From Bacillus sp. AFS088145 (GTDB lineage: Bacteria; Bacillota; Bacilli; Bacillales; Bacillaceae_G), in the NCBI RefSeq assembly GCF_002564465.1, contig NZ_NUUX01000029.1, forward strand, positions 1-37,917: DNA of 37,917 bases, given 5' to 3'. Made by a program: the position numbers and the translations under genes. Below the pieces are notes generated by a model. The model ran no database searches and was not told the DNA's origin. It saw only the letters and a list, made by a program, of their open reading frames with translations. Below, in pieces: positions 1 to 7,575 of this stretch (positions are counted from its first letter, which is position 1; every line of letters starts with the position of its first letter).

Positions 1-32
1 GTTCACTTCGTCGCGTCATTAGCGACTTTTTC

Positions 33-144
33 ATGTTAACATTCTCAGAAGAGCTTGTCAACATTTTTTTAATTCTTTTTTCTTTCGACGCCGTTATCTC
101 TTGGCGACATAGAATAATATAACATCGATAAATCACAGCGTCAA
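33..144 (-). promoter_or_regulatory. Tandem rRNA operon promoters P1 and P2, reading leftward off the window
   Basis: Read on the minus strand, P1 has -35 TTGACG (139-144), a 17-bp spacer and -10 TATATT (116-121). P2 has -35 TTGACA (56-61), a 17-bp spacer and -10 TAACAT (33-38). An A/T-rich tract at about 145-180 lies upstream of P1 where an UP element would be. Downstream of P2 the transcript begins with a hairpin-forming AAAGTCGCT ... GCGACGAA leader like those of Bacillus rrn operons. In B. subtilis rrnD lies next to ygzB/perR, so the context agrees. The 16S gene itself is outside the window. Promoter boxes are seen; the rrn identity is inferred. Confidence 0.75.
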
Positions 145-339
145 TACTTTTTAAAAGTTTTTTTCAAAAAAGATGAAACTCTTTTCTAAAAAGAATACAC
201 ATGTATTTGGATATATAAATATTAAGTCATAATACTTTAATACAAACAAACTGAATACACTTAAAAAAGTAAAATGAAAGGATCCTATCATTAGCATATT
301 TTACAATAGCATCCAACCGATTTGAGAGAGGTGTAAATA

Positions 340-1065
340 ATGAATGGTTTCGTATTGTTTTCAAAGCAACATAATATTACATTATTAATCATTCTCCTCC
401 TTCTTATCTGTTTGTTTTACTTCAGAAATTTAATAAACAATAAGAAAAAAGTAGATTTATTCCTCCGCACTCTATTAATCGTCCCAATGCTTACAGTTGA
501 ATTTCTATTATATGGATGGCTTATTAAAACGAACCAGTGGGATTGGGGCGATTCATTACCTCTCCAACTATGCGATATAAGTATGTATCTATGCTGTTAT
601 ACACTCATTACAAGAAATTATAAAGTTTATGAGATTATCTATTTTTGGGGATTAGCTGGGGCTATCCAAGCCGTACTTACTCCAGATATTAAATATAGCT
701 TTCCTCATTTTAAATATATACAATTTTTCACTACTCACGGAGGAATCATTATTTCTATTTGTTATATGACATTTATCTTTGGATATACTCCAACTCTCCG
801 TTCATTATTAAAGTCCTTCCTCTATATAATTTTATTGGCTATACCTATTTACTTACTGGATTATGTCATAAAAGGAAACTACCTATTTTTAAGAGCTAAA
901 CCAGCTGGAGCAAACTTGCTAGACTTTTTTGGGCAATGGCCATATTACTTAATTGTATTAGGCTTAATTCTTATCCCCTATTTTTTGATTTTATATCTCC
1001 CAATTCATTTTTCTAACAAAAAGCATCAGATAAACCAGGTACCATCCGATCATACTATCAATTAA
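340..1065 (+). CDS. YwaF-type TIGR02206 family integral membrane protein
   Basis: This is a 241-residue protein with about six or seven hydrophobic segments and no soluble domain, so it sits in the cytoplasmic membrane. Family-like signatures are the WDWGDSLPLQLCDIS stretch near residues 68-82, the PDIKYSFPHF stretch near 115-124, and the LRAKPAGANLLDFFGQWPY segment near 183-201. These match the uncharacterised TIGR02206/YwaF family (about 240 aa in B. subtilis), so the length is complete. The ATG is preceded by GAGAGGTG at good spacing. It stands alone between the rrn promoters and ygzB and no terminator is visible after it. No substrate or reaction is known for the family and none is proposed here. 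Confidence 0.8.
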   Translation: MNGFVLFSKQHNITLLIILLLLICLFYFRNLINNKKKVDLFLRTLLIVPMLTVEFLLYGWLIKTNQWDWGDSLPLQLCDISMYLCCYTLITRNYKVYEIIYFWGLAGAIQAVLTPDIKYSFPHFKYIQFFTTHGGIIISICYMTFIFGYTPTLRSLLKSFLYIILLAIPIYLLDYVIKGNYLFLRAKPAGANLLDFFGQWPYYLIVLGLILIPYFLILYLPIHFSNKKHQINQVPSDHTIN

Positions 1066-1141
1066 TTAATGTGAGAATGTCATGTATTTACCTTAAATTC
1101 AAAATTCATTAATTTCATTAAATAAGTTCGAATTGTTTTCC

Positions 1142-1157
1142 ATGTTAGCACTAACAT
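1142..1157. promoter_or_regulatory. Perfect 7-2-7 palindrome upstream of ygzB, possible operator
   Basis: ATGTTAG (1142-1148) and CTAACAT (1151-1157) are exact reverse complements separated by CA. The dyad lies about 45 bp before the ygzB start, close to a TATATT-like hexamer (1176-1181) that could serve as its -10. The symmetry is seen directly; the binding protein is unknown. Confidence 0.35.
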
Positions 1158-1203
1158 TTCCTATCTCATTTATGCTATATTTACAATGAATGGGGTGGAC
1201 AAA

Positions 1204-1563
1204 GTGGCAAAAAAGAAAAGTAGTAAAATTAATAATATAAGAACGTTTGCACTTTCATTATTATTTATTGGCTTCATCATTATGTATGGTGGTGTATTTT
1301 TCAGAGAGCATAAGATTGTCATGACTATATTTATGCTTGTAGGATTTTTAGCTATTATTGGTAGTACAGTTGTTTATTTTTGGATCGGAATGCTGTCTAC
1401 AAAAACAATTCAAGTCATCTGTCCGAATTGTAACAAAACGACTAAAATGCTTGGTAAAGTTGACATCTGTATGTATTGTAATGAGCCACTTACATTAGAT
1501 CCTTCATTAGAAGGAAAAGAATTTAATGAAAAATATAATAGCAAACGAGATGTTAAACAATAG
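1204..1563 (+). CDS. ygzB: YgzB family small membrane protein with zinc-ribbon-like tail
   Basis: A 119-residue UPF0295/YgzB protein. Residues about 10-65 form two transmembrane helices ([17 protein letters not shown] and [20 protein letters not shown]). The tail has a CPNC ... CMYC pair near residues 78-99, which looks like a small metal-binding ribbon. I chose the GTG start ([18 protein letters not shown]) because GGGGTGG lies 7-8 bp before it and the protein then aligns end to end with B. subtilis YgzB (117 aa) from memory. An in-frame ATG 18 bp upstream would place that ribosome binding site inside the gene. It converges with perR over a shared terminator. Function is unknown; identity is firm. 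Confidence 0.9.
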   Translation: MAKKKSSKINNIRTFALSLLFIGFIIMYGGVFFREHKIVMTIFMLVGFLAIIGSTVVYFWIGMLSTKTIQVICPNCNKTTKMLGKVDICMYCNEPLTLDPSLEGKEFNEKYNSKRDVKQ

Positions 1564-1570
1564 CATAATA

Positions 1571-1606
1571 AATAAAGCACATTACAATTATGTAATGTGC
1601 TTTATT
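1571..1606. terminator. Bidirectional terminator between ygzB and perR
   Basis: A 16-bp perfect stem (1571-1586 with 1591-1606) closes on an ATTA loop. A/T-rich arms give U-rich tails in both directions. It reaches the last bases of perR and serves both convergent genes. Confidence 0.85.
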
Positions 1607-2042
1607 ATGATAATGTTTTTTCTTTACATTTAGGACAAATACCGTATACTTCCATTCTATGATTGGTTACTTCAAATCCCGTTTCCTTTTCAACATAAAG
1701 ATTGATTCCTTCTAATCCGTCGTAATGAAAGTCATTCATTTCACCACATTTTTCACAAATAATATGATAATGATCAGTTGTTATATAATCAAAACGACTA
1801 GAAGAATCACCAAAGTTTAATTCTTTAACCATTCCTACTTCACGTAATACTCTGAGATTATTGTAAACTGTTGCCACACTCATATTTGGAAATTTTCCCT
1901 CAAGTGCTTTATAGATTTCATCAGCAGTTGGATGTGTTCCACTTCCTATTAAATATTCTATAATTGCATGCCTCTGAGGTGTAATACGTACGCCGCTATT
2001 CTTTAAATGTAAAATTGCATCTTGAATATTTTCCTTATGCAA
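1605..2042 (-). CDS. perR: Peroxide-sensing Fur-family repressor PerR
   Basis: PerR represses peroxide-defence genes and is inactivated by metal-catalysed oxidation of its own histidines. All key residues fall at the B. subtilis numbers: regulatory metal ligands H37, D85, H91, H93 and D104, and structural zinc cysteines C96, C99, C136 and C139. The N-terminal half is the winged helix ([17 protein letters not shown], recognition helix near 54-70). The start appears to be TTG: it is preceded by GGGGAG at about 8 bp and gives exactly 145 residues, the B. subtilis length. The gene converges with ygzB and is separated by its own promoter from the bcp operon. Family members often control their own promoter. 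Confidence 0.97.
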   Translation of the reverse strand: MHKENIQDAILHLKNSGVRITPQRHAIIEYLIGSGTHPTADEIYKALEGKFPNMSVATVYNNLRVLREVGMVKELNFGDSSSRFDYITTDHYHIICEKCGEMNDFHYDGLEGINLYVEKETGFEVTNHRMEVYGICPKCKEKTLS

Positions 2043-2077
2043 CGCCGCTCTCCCCGTTTCTATAAAATAGTTCCAAA

Positions 2078-2124
2078 ATTAATTACTTATTATTAGTTTA
2101 TTCAACTGCAAGAATATTTGTCAA
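2078..2124 (-). promoter_or_regulatory. Probable perR promoter with A/T-rich dyad over the start site
   Basis: On the minus strand, TTGACA (2119-2124), an 18-bp spacer and TAAACT (2095-2100) form a sigma-A promoter. Just downstream, 2078-2095 holds an A/T-rich stretch with partial dyad symmetry (TAAT ... ATTA). It is a weak match to the PerR box TTATAATnATTATAA, so autoregulation is plausible but not shown. Confidence 0.5.
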
Positions 2125-2179
2125 CTTTTTGAGAATTTCTTAAAAAAATTAGCCACTGCTTATATTCCATCTACCAAAA

Positions 2180-2209
2180 CAAAAAAAATGTGCGAGAATT
2201 CTCTCGCAC
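2180..2209 (-). terminator. Terminator at the end of the bcp transcript
   Basis: GTGCGAGA (2190-2197) pairs with TCTCGCAC (2202-2209), and on the minus strand this is followed by a run of eight T. It lies about 160 bp beyond the bcp stop. The 2210-2370 stretch between them has no credible gene. Confidence 0.8.
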
Positions 2210-2370
2210 TTCAATATGCTATCATCTGAGGAGGTATGCCCTATACTTCAATATATTCTCTAAAGCAATATAGGTATAGACGAAAAGCTCGATTATTTTA
2301 GATAAAACGATTCTTTCTCAAAAAAACTTAACATAAATCAAGTTAATTAACCCAAATAGTTTGTACAATT

Positions 2371-2835
2371 TTAAGATCGACTAATTACACTATAAACATC
2401 TTCAACGTGATTCTTAACTCTAACCTTTTGCCATACATTTTCGATACAACCTTCTTCATCAATTAAAAATGTTGTACGTTCTATCCCCATATATTCCTTA
2501 CCAAAATTATTCTTTAATTTCCATACATCATATAACTTTGCAACTTCAGTTGTTTCGTCTGAAAGTAATAAAAATGGTAGCTGATGTTTTTCTATAAATT
2601 TTTCATGTCTTTTTATAGGATCAGGACTTATTCCTAAAATGACAGTTCCACTATTCATAAACCTTTCATATGAATCTCTAAAGTCACAAGCTTCCGTAGT
2701 ACAACCTGGTGTCATATCCTTTGGGTAAAAATAAAGAACTACTTTCTTACCTCTAAAGTCTGATAAAGTTACATCTTCTCCATTACTTGCTGGTAAAGTA
2801 AATTCCGGTGCTTTGATTCCAATTTCAACAGTCAT
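2371..2835 (-). CDS. bcp: Thioredoxin-dependent thiol peroxidase, Bcp/PrxQ family (YgaF)
   Basis: A 154-residue peroxiredoxin that reduces H2O2 and organic hydroperoxides in the cytoplasm with thioredoxin as reductant. The motif YPKDMTPGCTTEACDFRD places the peroxidatic Cys at 45 and the probable resolving Cys at 50, the E. coli BCP arrangement. The GKEYMGIERTTFLID segment is typical of the Bacillus YgaF branch. I start at MTVEIG because AAGGAGATT precedes that ATG; an in-frame ATG six codons upstream has no such site. It is the last gene of a minus-strand group with the channel and ABC exporter, ending at the terminator near 2190. It lies next to perR, as in B. subtilis, fitting oxidative defence. 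Confidence 0.93.
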   Translation of the reverse strand: MTVEIGIKAPEFTLPASNGEDVTLSDFRGKKVVLYFYPKDMTPGCTTEACDFRDSYERFMNSGTVILGISPDPIKRHEKFIEKHQLPFLLLSDETTEVAKLYDVWKLKNNFGKEYMGIERTTFLIDEEGCIENVWQKVRVKNHVEDVYSVISRS

Positions 2836-2858
2836 AATAATCTCCTTAATCATAAATA

Positions 2859-3266
2859 TTAACGTTCTTCTTTAAATACTTGTAAAACAAAAGCCGCTGG
2901 CATCGTATAACCGATGAGCGCTTCAACCATAGCAACCCATCTTCCGATCCCCACTGGTACAATATCCCCGTAGCCTACAGACAAAAGGGTGATTGCGCTA
3001 AAATATAAGCATAACCCCATTATATTGTAATTAGTCCCTTCAATAGGAATAGAATGCTCAATTAAAATTGGATGTGGCCCTCGCTCTAATATAAAATACA
3101 CTGCGCTAAAGCCTATAAGTACCGTTCCATATATTAAAAATAAAAGAATGTAATTATTAATTGAAATAAGACTTTTATTGACTTTTGTAGTTGAAGTATT
3201 CCATAAATACACTAGACTATACAAAATCGCAAAGATAGAAATAAAAAAGAAAAAAGCAGTTCCCAT
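2859..3266 (-). CDS. Two-helix potassium channel family protein
   Basis: A 135-residue membrane protein of the Ion_trans_2 type. Two N-terminal hydrophobic helices (residues about 3-22 and 38-60) are followed by a re-entrant loop with the K+ selectivity filter TLLSVGYGD (93-101) and a final pore helix (about 106-130). No RCK/TrkA-N domain is attached, so gating is unknown; family members act as tetramers. I chose ATG (MGTAFFFF) with TGAGGTGA just before it over a GTG three codons upstream that would overlap that site. The stop is 23 bp before bcp's start, suggesting cotranscription. K+ selectivity is inferred from the filter alone. Confidence 0.85.
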   Translation of the reverse strand: MGTAFFFFISIFAILYSLVYLWNTSTTKVNKSLISINNYILLFLIYGTVLIGFSAVYFILERGPHPILIEHSIPIEGTNYNIMGLCLYFSAITLLSVGYGDIVPVGIGRWVAMVEALIGYTMPAAFVLQVFKEER

Positions 3267-3318
3267 TCCAATCACCTCATTTCAATTTATGAAACAAGCT
3301 ATTGAAATAGAATACTGC

Positions 3319-4104
3319 TTAGTTACCCGCACCTTTATATTTTTTTACACCTTGATTCCAAATTAGAACAGATATAACAAAAACAACTAATCCCATAACA
3401 GGCGTTAAGAATGAATAGACATACCATTCGCTTCTACGTAGAAAATACGCAGCCGGATAAACACCAACAAATGCAAATGGTAAAATCCATGTTAATACAA
3501 AGCGAATGATTGGATGATAAATATTAATCGGATAACGACCATAGTTTCCTATATTATACATTAACGGCATAATAGACGTCCTTGCATCTGACCAAAAACC
3601 GATACTTGCTAATGCGATAAAGATTCCAGCATAAACAAACATTCCACCAAAAGCCATTAATAGAAATAAAAATGGATCATACCAAGTGATTGAAAGTCCT
3701 AATTTAAAACCTGCATAGATCATAATAATCAATCCAGTAATAGCACCTAGTAACGATTCTAACTCCATTTTCTCTAATACTACTTGAAAAAGACTATGAA
3801 TTGGTCGAGTTAAAATACGATCAAACTCTCCCTTTACAATGTAACGATCATTAAAATCCCATATATTAAAAAAAGAACCAAAAAGAGCAAACGGAACTAA
3901 AAAGAAACCATATATGAATACAATTTCGTCTCGGTTCCATCCTTCAATAAGTGAAGTATGATTGAAAACTAATAATATAAAAATTAAATTTACAGCCTGA
4001 GCCATCAAATCTGATAAAAATGATAAAAAGAAGTTTGCTCTATATTGTAATTTCGTTTTTAAATATTGACCTGAATATTGAAGAAATATATTTAAATAAA
4101 ACAT
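3319..4104 (-). CDS. ABC-2 type exporter permease, COG3694-like
   Basis: A 261-residue integral membrane protein with about six helices, one of two permeases in this cluster. It resembles the ABC2_membrane_6/COG3694 family: the FDRILTRPIHSLFQV motif near 95-109 follows a conserved RYIVKGEFD turn. It starts with ATG after AGGAGGTT and lies 3 bp downstream of the partner permease stop, so the two are translationally linked. A functional transporter would be the two permeases plus a dimer of the ATPase upstream. The substrate is not evident from sequence; members are annotated as export systems without a defined cargo. Confidence 0.82.
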   Translation of the reverse strand: MFYLNIFLQYSGQYLKTKLQYRANFFLSFLSDLMAQAVNLIFILLVFNHTSLIEGWNRDEIVFIYGFFLVPFALFGSFFNIWDFNDRYIVKGEFDRILTRPIHSLFQVVLEKMELESLLGAITGLIIMIYAGFKLGLSITWYDPFLFLLMAFGGMFVYAGIFIALASIGFWSDARTSIMPLMYNIGNYGRYPINIYHPIIRFVLTWILPFAFVGVYPAAYFLRRSEWYVYSFLTPVMGLVVFVISVLIWNQGVKKYKGAGN

Positions 4105-4107
4105 TCT

Positions 4108-4899
4108 TTAACCTCCTTGTATAACAAGATGCTTTTTAGCTTTATACCATATAAGAGTAATAGGGATGCATAAAATAATGATCCAAATTACTTGAAATAA
4201 AAGGCCTCTTAAAATCAATTCACCTTTTATGCCTTGAGCAAAAATCATACTAGGAATATAGCTGATTCCTTGAAATGGTAAGTACTTCATTACATCTTGT
4301 GCCCAAACCGGAAAGAATGTGATTGGAATCGTTAAGCCTGAAAATAAATCAATGATGACACGTTTAGCTTGAATAAATCCCATATTATTTTGAAGGAAGA
4401 ATGCCATTAAACCTGTTAATAAATTCAATTGTGTATTAATTGCAAAACTGAAAATCGAAGCAATTAAAAATAAACCTAAAGTTTTTAAATTAAATGAAAC
4501 ATCTAAACGAAAAATTAAAGTAACTATAATAAAGCCTGGAATTGAAAAGAAAAAGAATCTGAAAATCCCCTCACCTAACCCTTGCATCACTTTAGTAAGT
4601 AAATAGTTATAAGGTCTAATAAGTTCTATTGCTACTTTACCTTCTACAATTTCTTCAGCAATTTCACGGTCAAGATTATTAAAATAAAACGCCCTTGCCA
4701 TCCAAGCAATTGCTACATAAGTAGTCATCTGGTTAACTGAAACACCTTGAATTGATCCTTGGTGACCATAGATCGCTTTCCATAAAAAGAAATAAGCACC
4801 TATATTAATTGTATAAATAACAATCCCGGTGTAATAATTTGTACGATATGCTAACATCATTAAAAAACGGATTCGAATGATTTCAATATACTTACTCAT
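4108..4899 (-). CDS. ABC-2 type exporter permease, COG4587-like
   Basis: A 263-residue membrane protein with about six hydrophobic helices, partner of the following permease. It carries the IAEEIVEGKVAIELIRPYNYL segment near 79-99 that parallels the GEFDRILTRPI element of its neighbour, so the two permeases are distant paralogues forming a heterodimeric channel. The ATG overlaps the ATPase stop by 8 bp, typical of coupled translation. No substrate-binding protein lies nearby, which fits export rather than import. Substrate unknown. Confidence 0.82.
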   Translation of the reverse strand: MSKYIEIIRIRFLMMLAYRTNYYTGIVIYTINIGAYFFLWKAIYGHQGSIQGVSVNQMTTYVAIAWMARAFYFNNLDREIAEEIVEGKVAIELIRPYNYLLTKVMQGLGEGIFRFFFFSIPGFIIVTLIFRLDVSFNLKTLGLFLIASIFSFAINTQLNLLTGLMAFFLQNNMGFIQAKRVIIDLFSGLTIPITFFPVWAQDVMKYLPFQGISYIPSMIFAQGIKGELILRGLLFQVIWIIILCIPITLIWYKAKKHLVIQGG

Positions 4900-5905
4900 T
4901 ACTAATACCTTCTTGGTAGATATTTCGTATAATTTCTTCTGTAGAAATTTCTAACATCTTCATATCTTTTACGGGATTTGATTGAACTACTTTTGCAATA
5001 ATCATAGAGATAAGTGTTTCATCATTCGGTAATGTAACACTCCAAATATTTTCACCTTCTTCTTCTTTCCATTTTACATCAGTTCGTCCGATTAATTCAT
5101 TTAATGTAGTATGATTTACTGGCTTAATAAACTGGAATTGAATTTCTTTCTCTTCGCCCCATTGCCCTTTTAACTGTTCAAGTTTTCCATCATAAATGAT
5201 TTTTCCTTCATCTAACATAACTACACGATCACATAATGCCTCTATATCAGAAATATCATGGGTTGTTAAAAGAATTGTTGTGCCATATTTTTGGTTTAAC
5301 TCTTTTAAAAACTCGCGAATTTTTAATTTTACTAATACATCTAATCCGATTGTTGGCTCATCTAAAAATAATAAAGGTGGATTATGAATTAACGCAGCTG
5401 CTAATTCACATCTCATTCTTTGACCTAAAGATAACTTTCTTACAGGTTGATCTAATAAAGGCTCAATATCCAAAGTCTTTATGATATAACCCATATGTTC
5501 TTCATATTGCTTATCTGGTATTTGATAAACCTTTTTTAGTAATCGAAATGATTCTTGTACTGCAATATCCCACCATAATTGAGATCTTTGTCCAAATACG
5601 ACACCTATTGATTTTACAAAACGCTCTCGATCCTTTTGAGGGTGGAAACCATTAACTGTCACATCTCCAGAAGTAGGCGTTAGTATTCCCGTCAACATTT
5701 TAATTGTAGTCGACTTGCCTGCACCATTCTCCCCGATATAAGCCATCATTTCACCTTTTTTTACAGAAAAGCTTATATTATTAACGGCTGTTTTTGTTCT
5801 ATAGTTTCTTGTAAACAAATCTCTAAATGCACCTTTTACACCTGAGCGACTCAAGAAAGTTTTAAATTCTTTGTGTAAGCTTTGAACTTCAATTATGTTT
5901 TCCAT
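4892..5905 (-). CDS. ABC-2 exporter ATP-binding protein, COG4586-like
   Basis: A 337-residue ATPase that powers the two permeases encoded after it. Walker A GENGAGKST is at 58-66, the signature is LSLGQRMRCELAAAL, Walker B is LLFLDEPTIGLD, and the switch histidine is in LLTTHDISD. An extra N-terminal insert before Walker A (SRSGVKGAFRDLFTRNYRTK) is characteristic of the COG4586 group. The last 90 residues form an accessory domain of unknown role. I begin at MENIIEV, preceded by GGAGG at about 7 bp; a longer frame begins 20 codons earlier without a good site. Upstream at 5959-5977, AGTAC/GTACT arms 9 bp apart could form an operator, not identified. Confidence 0.88.
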   Translation of the reverse strand: MENIIEVQSLHKEFKTFLSRSGVKGAFRDLFTRNYRTKTAVNNISFSVKKGEMMAYIGENGAGKSTTIKMLTGILTPTSGDVTVNGFHPQKDRERFVKSIGVVFGQRSQLWWDIAVQESFRLLKKVYQIPDKQYEEHMGYIIKTLDIEPLLDQPVRKLSLGQRMRCELAAALIHNPPLLFLDEPTIGLDVLVKLKIREFLKELNQKYGTTILLTTHDISDIEALCDRVVMLDEGKIIYDGKLEQLKGQWGEEKEIQFQFIKPVNHTTLNELIGRTDVKWKEEEGENIWSVTLPNDETLISMIIAKVVQSNPVKDMKMLEISTEEIIRNIYQEGISNE

Positions 5906-6178
5906 AAGACTGCCTCCATTTTTTATTCCGTCGCTTAGTGTATTTGAAATACGAACTAAGTACAATAAAAAAGTACTAAAAAGTAGTTTCCAATTTTTTT
6001 CGGACTATTTTTGTGAAAAATATAGATTCTACAAAATGTTCAAATTTCTTTTCAACTTGTAAAGGCTTACATTTACCACGCGCTAAAATTTCGTGCTAAA
6101 ATGTAATTTAACCACATAAATAATGTAAAGATGCCGGTTAAATTCTTTCATTTTTTTATCAATAATGGGAGGTACTCC

Positions 6179-7480
6179 ATGAATAATCAAAATTCAATTG
6201 AAATACATAATGAAGCTTTAGAACACATCGTTGGAGGAGTAAACAGTCCTTCAAGATCGTTTAAAGCAGTTGGTGGCGGAGCTCCTGTCACAATGAAGCG
6301 TGCAAAAGGCGCATATTTTTGGGATGTTGATGGCAATCAATATATAGATTATTTAGCAGCATACGGTCCTATAATCACTGGCCACGCTCACCCACATATT
6401 ACAGCTGCAATCACAAAAGCAGCAGAAAATGGTGTCCTTTACGGTACTCCTCATGAACTTGAAGTACAATTTGCCAAAATGCTAAAAGAAGCGATTCCTA
6501 GTATGGATAAAGTCAGATTTACAAATTCAGGTACTGAGTCCGTAATGACAACTATTCGTGTAGCGAGAGCATACACTGGTCGTACTAAAATCGTTAAATT
6601 TGCTGGGTGCTATCATGGTCATTCAGATTTAGTACTTGTTGCTGCAGGTTCTGGCCCATCTACTCTTGGTACTCCTGATTCCGCTGGTGTACCACAAAGC
6701 ATAGCTAATGAAGTGATTACAGTCCCATTTAATGACCCCACAGCATATGCAGAAACAATGGAAAAATGGGGTCATGAAGTAGCTGGTGTACTTGTTGAGC
6801 CAATCGTCGGTAACTTCGGAATCGTTGAACCGCAAGAAGGATTCCTAGAAGCTGTAAATGAAATTACGCACAATCATGGTGCATTAGTCATTTATGATGA
6901 AGTAATTACTGCCTTCAGATTTATGTATGGAGGAGCACAAAACTTATTAGGAATTGAACCAGACTTAACAGCTCTTGGTAAGATTATAGGCGGTGGATTA
7001 CCGATCGGAGCTTATGGTGGTAAAAAAGAAATTATGGAAACAGTTGCCCCACTTGGTCCTGCATATCAAGCTGGTACGATGGCAGGTAATCCAGCATCAA
7101 TCGCAGCTGGTATTGCATGTCTTGAAGTATTACAACAAGAAGGTGTCTATGAAGAATTAGATCGTCTAGGTGCTATTCTTGAAAAAGGTATTCAAGAAAA
7201 AGCAGATGAGCACAACATCCATATAAAAATTAACCGCTTAAAAGGTGCTTTAACTGTCTATTTCAACGTTGACGAAGTAACGAATTATGAAGAAGCAAAA
7301 GAATCAGATGGAGAAGTTTTCGGTAGATTTTTTAAACTTCTTTTAGAAGAAGGTATTAATCTAGCACCATCAAAATATGAAGCTTGGTTCTTAACTACAG
7401 CTCATACTGAACAAGATGTTCATCAAACTATTAACGCTGTTGGGAACGCGTTCCTAAAATTATCTACGATTAAACTATGA
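6179..7480 (+). CDS. gsaB: Glutamate-1-semialdehyde 2,1-aminomutase 2 (GsaB/HemL type)
   Basis: This PLP enzyme moves the amino group of glutamate-1-semialdehyde to give 5-aminolevulinate, the C5 route to haem. It is 433 residues, the family length. The PLP site is visible as TNSGTESVM (phosphate cup), [11 protein letters not shown] (Asp to the ring nitrogen) and [16 protein letters not shown] with Lys268 as the Schiff-base lysine. I start at [14 protein letters not shown], with GGGAGGT 6 bp before it. It is the GsaB paralogue rather than the hem-operon HemL, judged by position next to the ygaF/perR and ygaE blocks as in B. subtilis. It is divergent from the ABC exporter operon. The downstream gene also handles glutamate, but a shared transcript is uncertain because a hairpin lies between. 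Confidence 0.94.
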   Translation: MNNQNSIEIHNEALEHIVGGVNSPSRSFKAVGGGAPVTMKRAKGAYFWDVDGNQYIDYLAAYGPIITGHAHPHITAAITKAAENGVLYGTPHELEVQFAKMLKEAIPSMDKVRFTNSGTESVMTTIRVARAYTGRTKIVKFAGCYHGHSDLVLVAAGSGPSTLGTPDSAGVPQSIANEVITVPFNDPTAYAETMEKWGHEVAGVLVEPIVGNFGIVEPQEGFLEAVNEITHNHGALVIYDEVITAFRFMYGGAQNLLGIEPDLTALGKIIGGGLPIGAYGGKKEIMETVAPLGPAYQAGTMAGNPASIAAGIACLEVLQQEGVYEELDRLGAILEKGIQEKADEHNIHIKINRLKGALTVYFNVDEVTNYEEAKESDGEVFGRFFKLLLEEGINLAPSKYEAWFLTTAHTEQDVHQTINAVGNAFLKLSTIKL

Positions 7481-7487
7481 TATATCT

Positions 7488-7514
7488 GAGGTCACTACAA
7501 CTTGAAGTGACCTC
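7488..7514 (+). terminator. Hairpin after gsaB, weak terminator
   Basis: GAGGTCACT (7488-7496) pairs with AGTGACCTC (7506-7514) across a 9-base loop. The tail TATTCATAC is only moderately T-rich, so readthrough into gltB is possible. Confidence 0.55.
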
Positions 7515-7575
7515 TATTCATACATAGTTAATTCTGAATAATCAATTTTTTTACCATAAAATAGGAGGTAGTTAA

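Noticed and set aside
1142-1157. CIRCE (HrcA) element
   Set aside because: TTAGCACT is present, but the GAGTGCTAA arm 9 bp away is missing; the dyad has a different spacing.
2233-2298. Short open frame (21 codons) downstream of bcp
   Set aside because: The AGGAGG-like run directly abuts the ATG with no spacing, and the predicted peptide is short and unlike any family.
5959-5977. AGTAC/GTACT inverted repeat before the ABC ATPase as a FapR box
   Set aside because: Arms are only 5 bp and the spacer of 9 bases does not fit the FapR consensus; recorded only as a possible operator.
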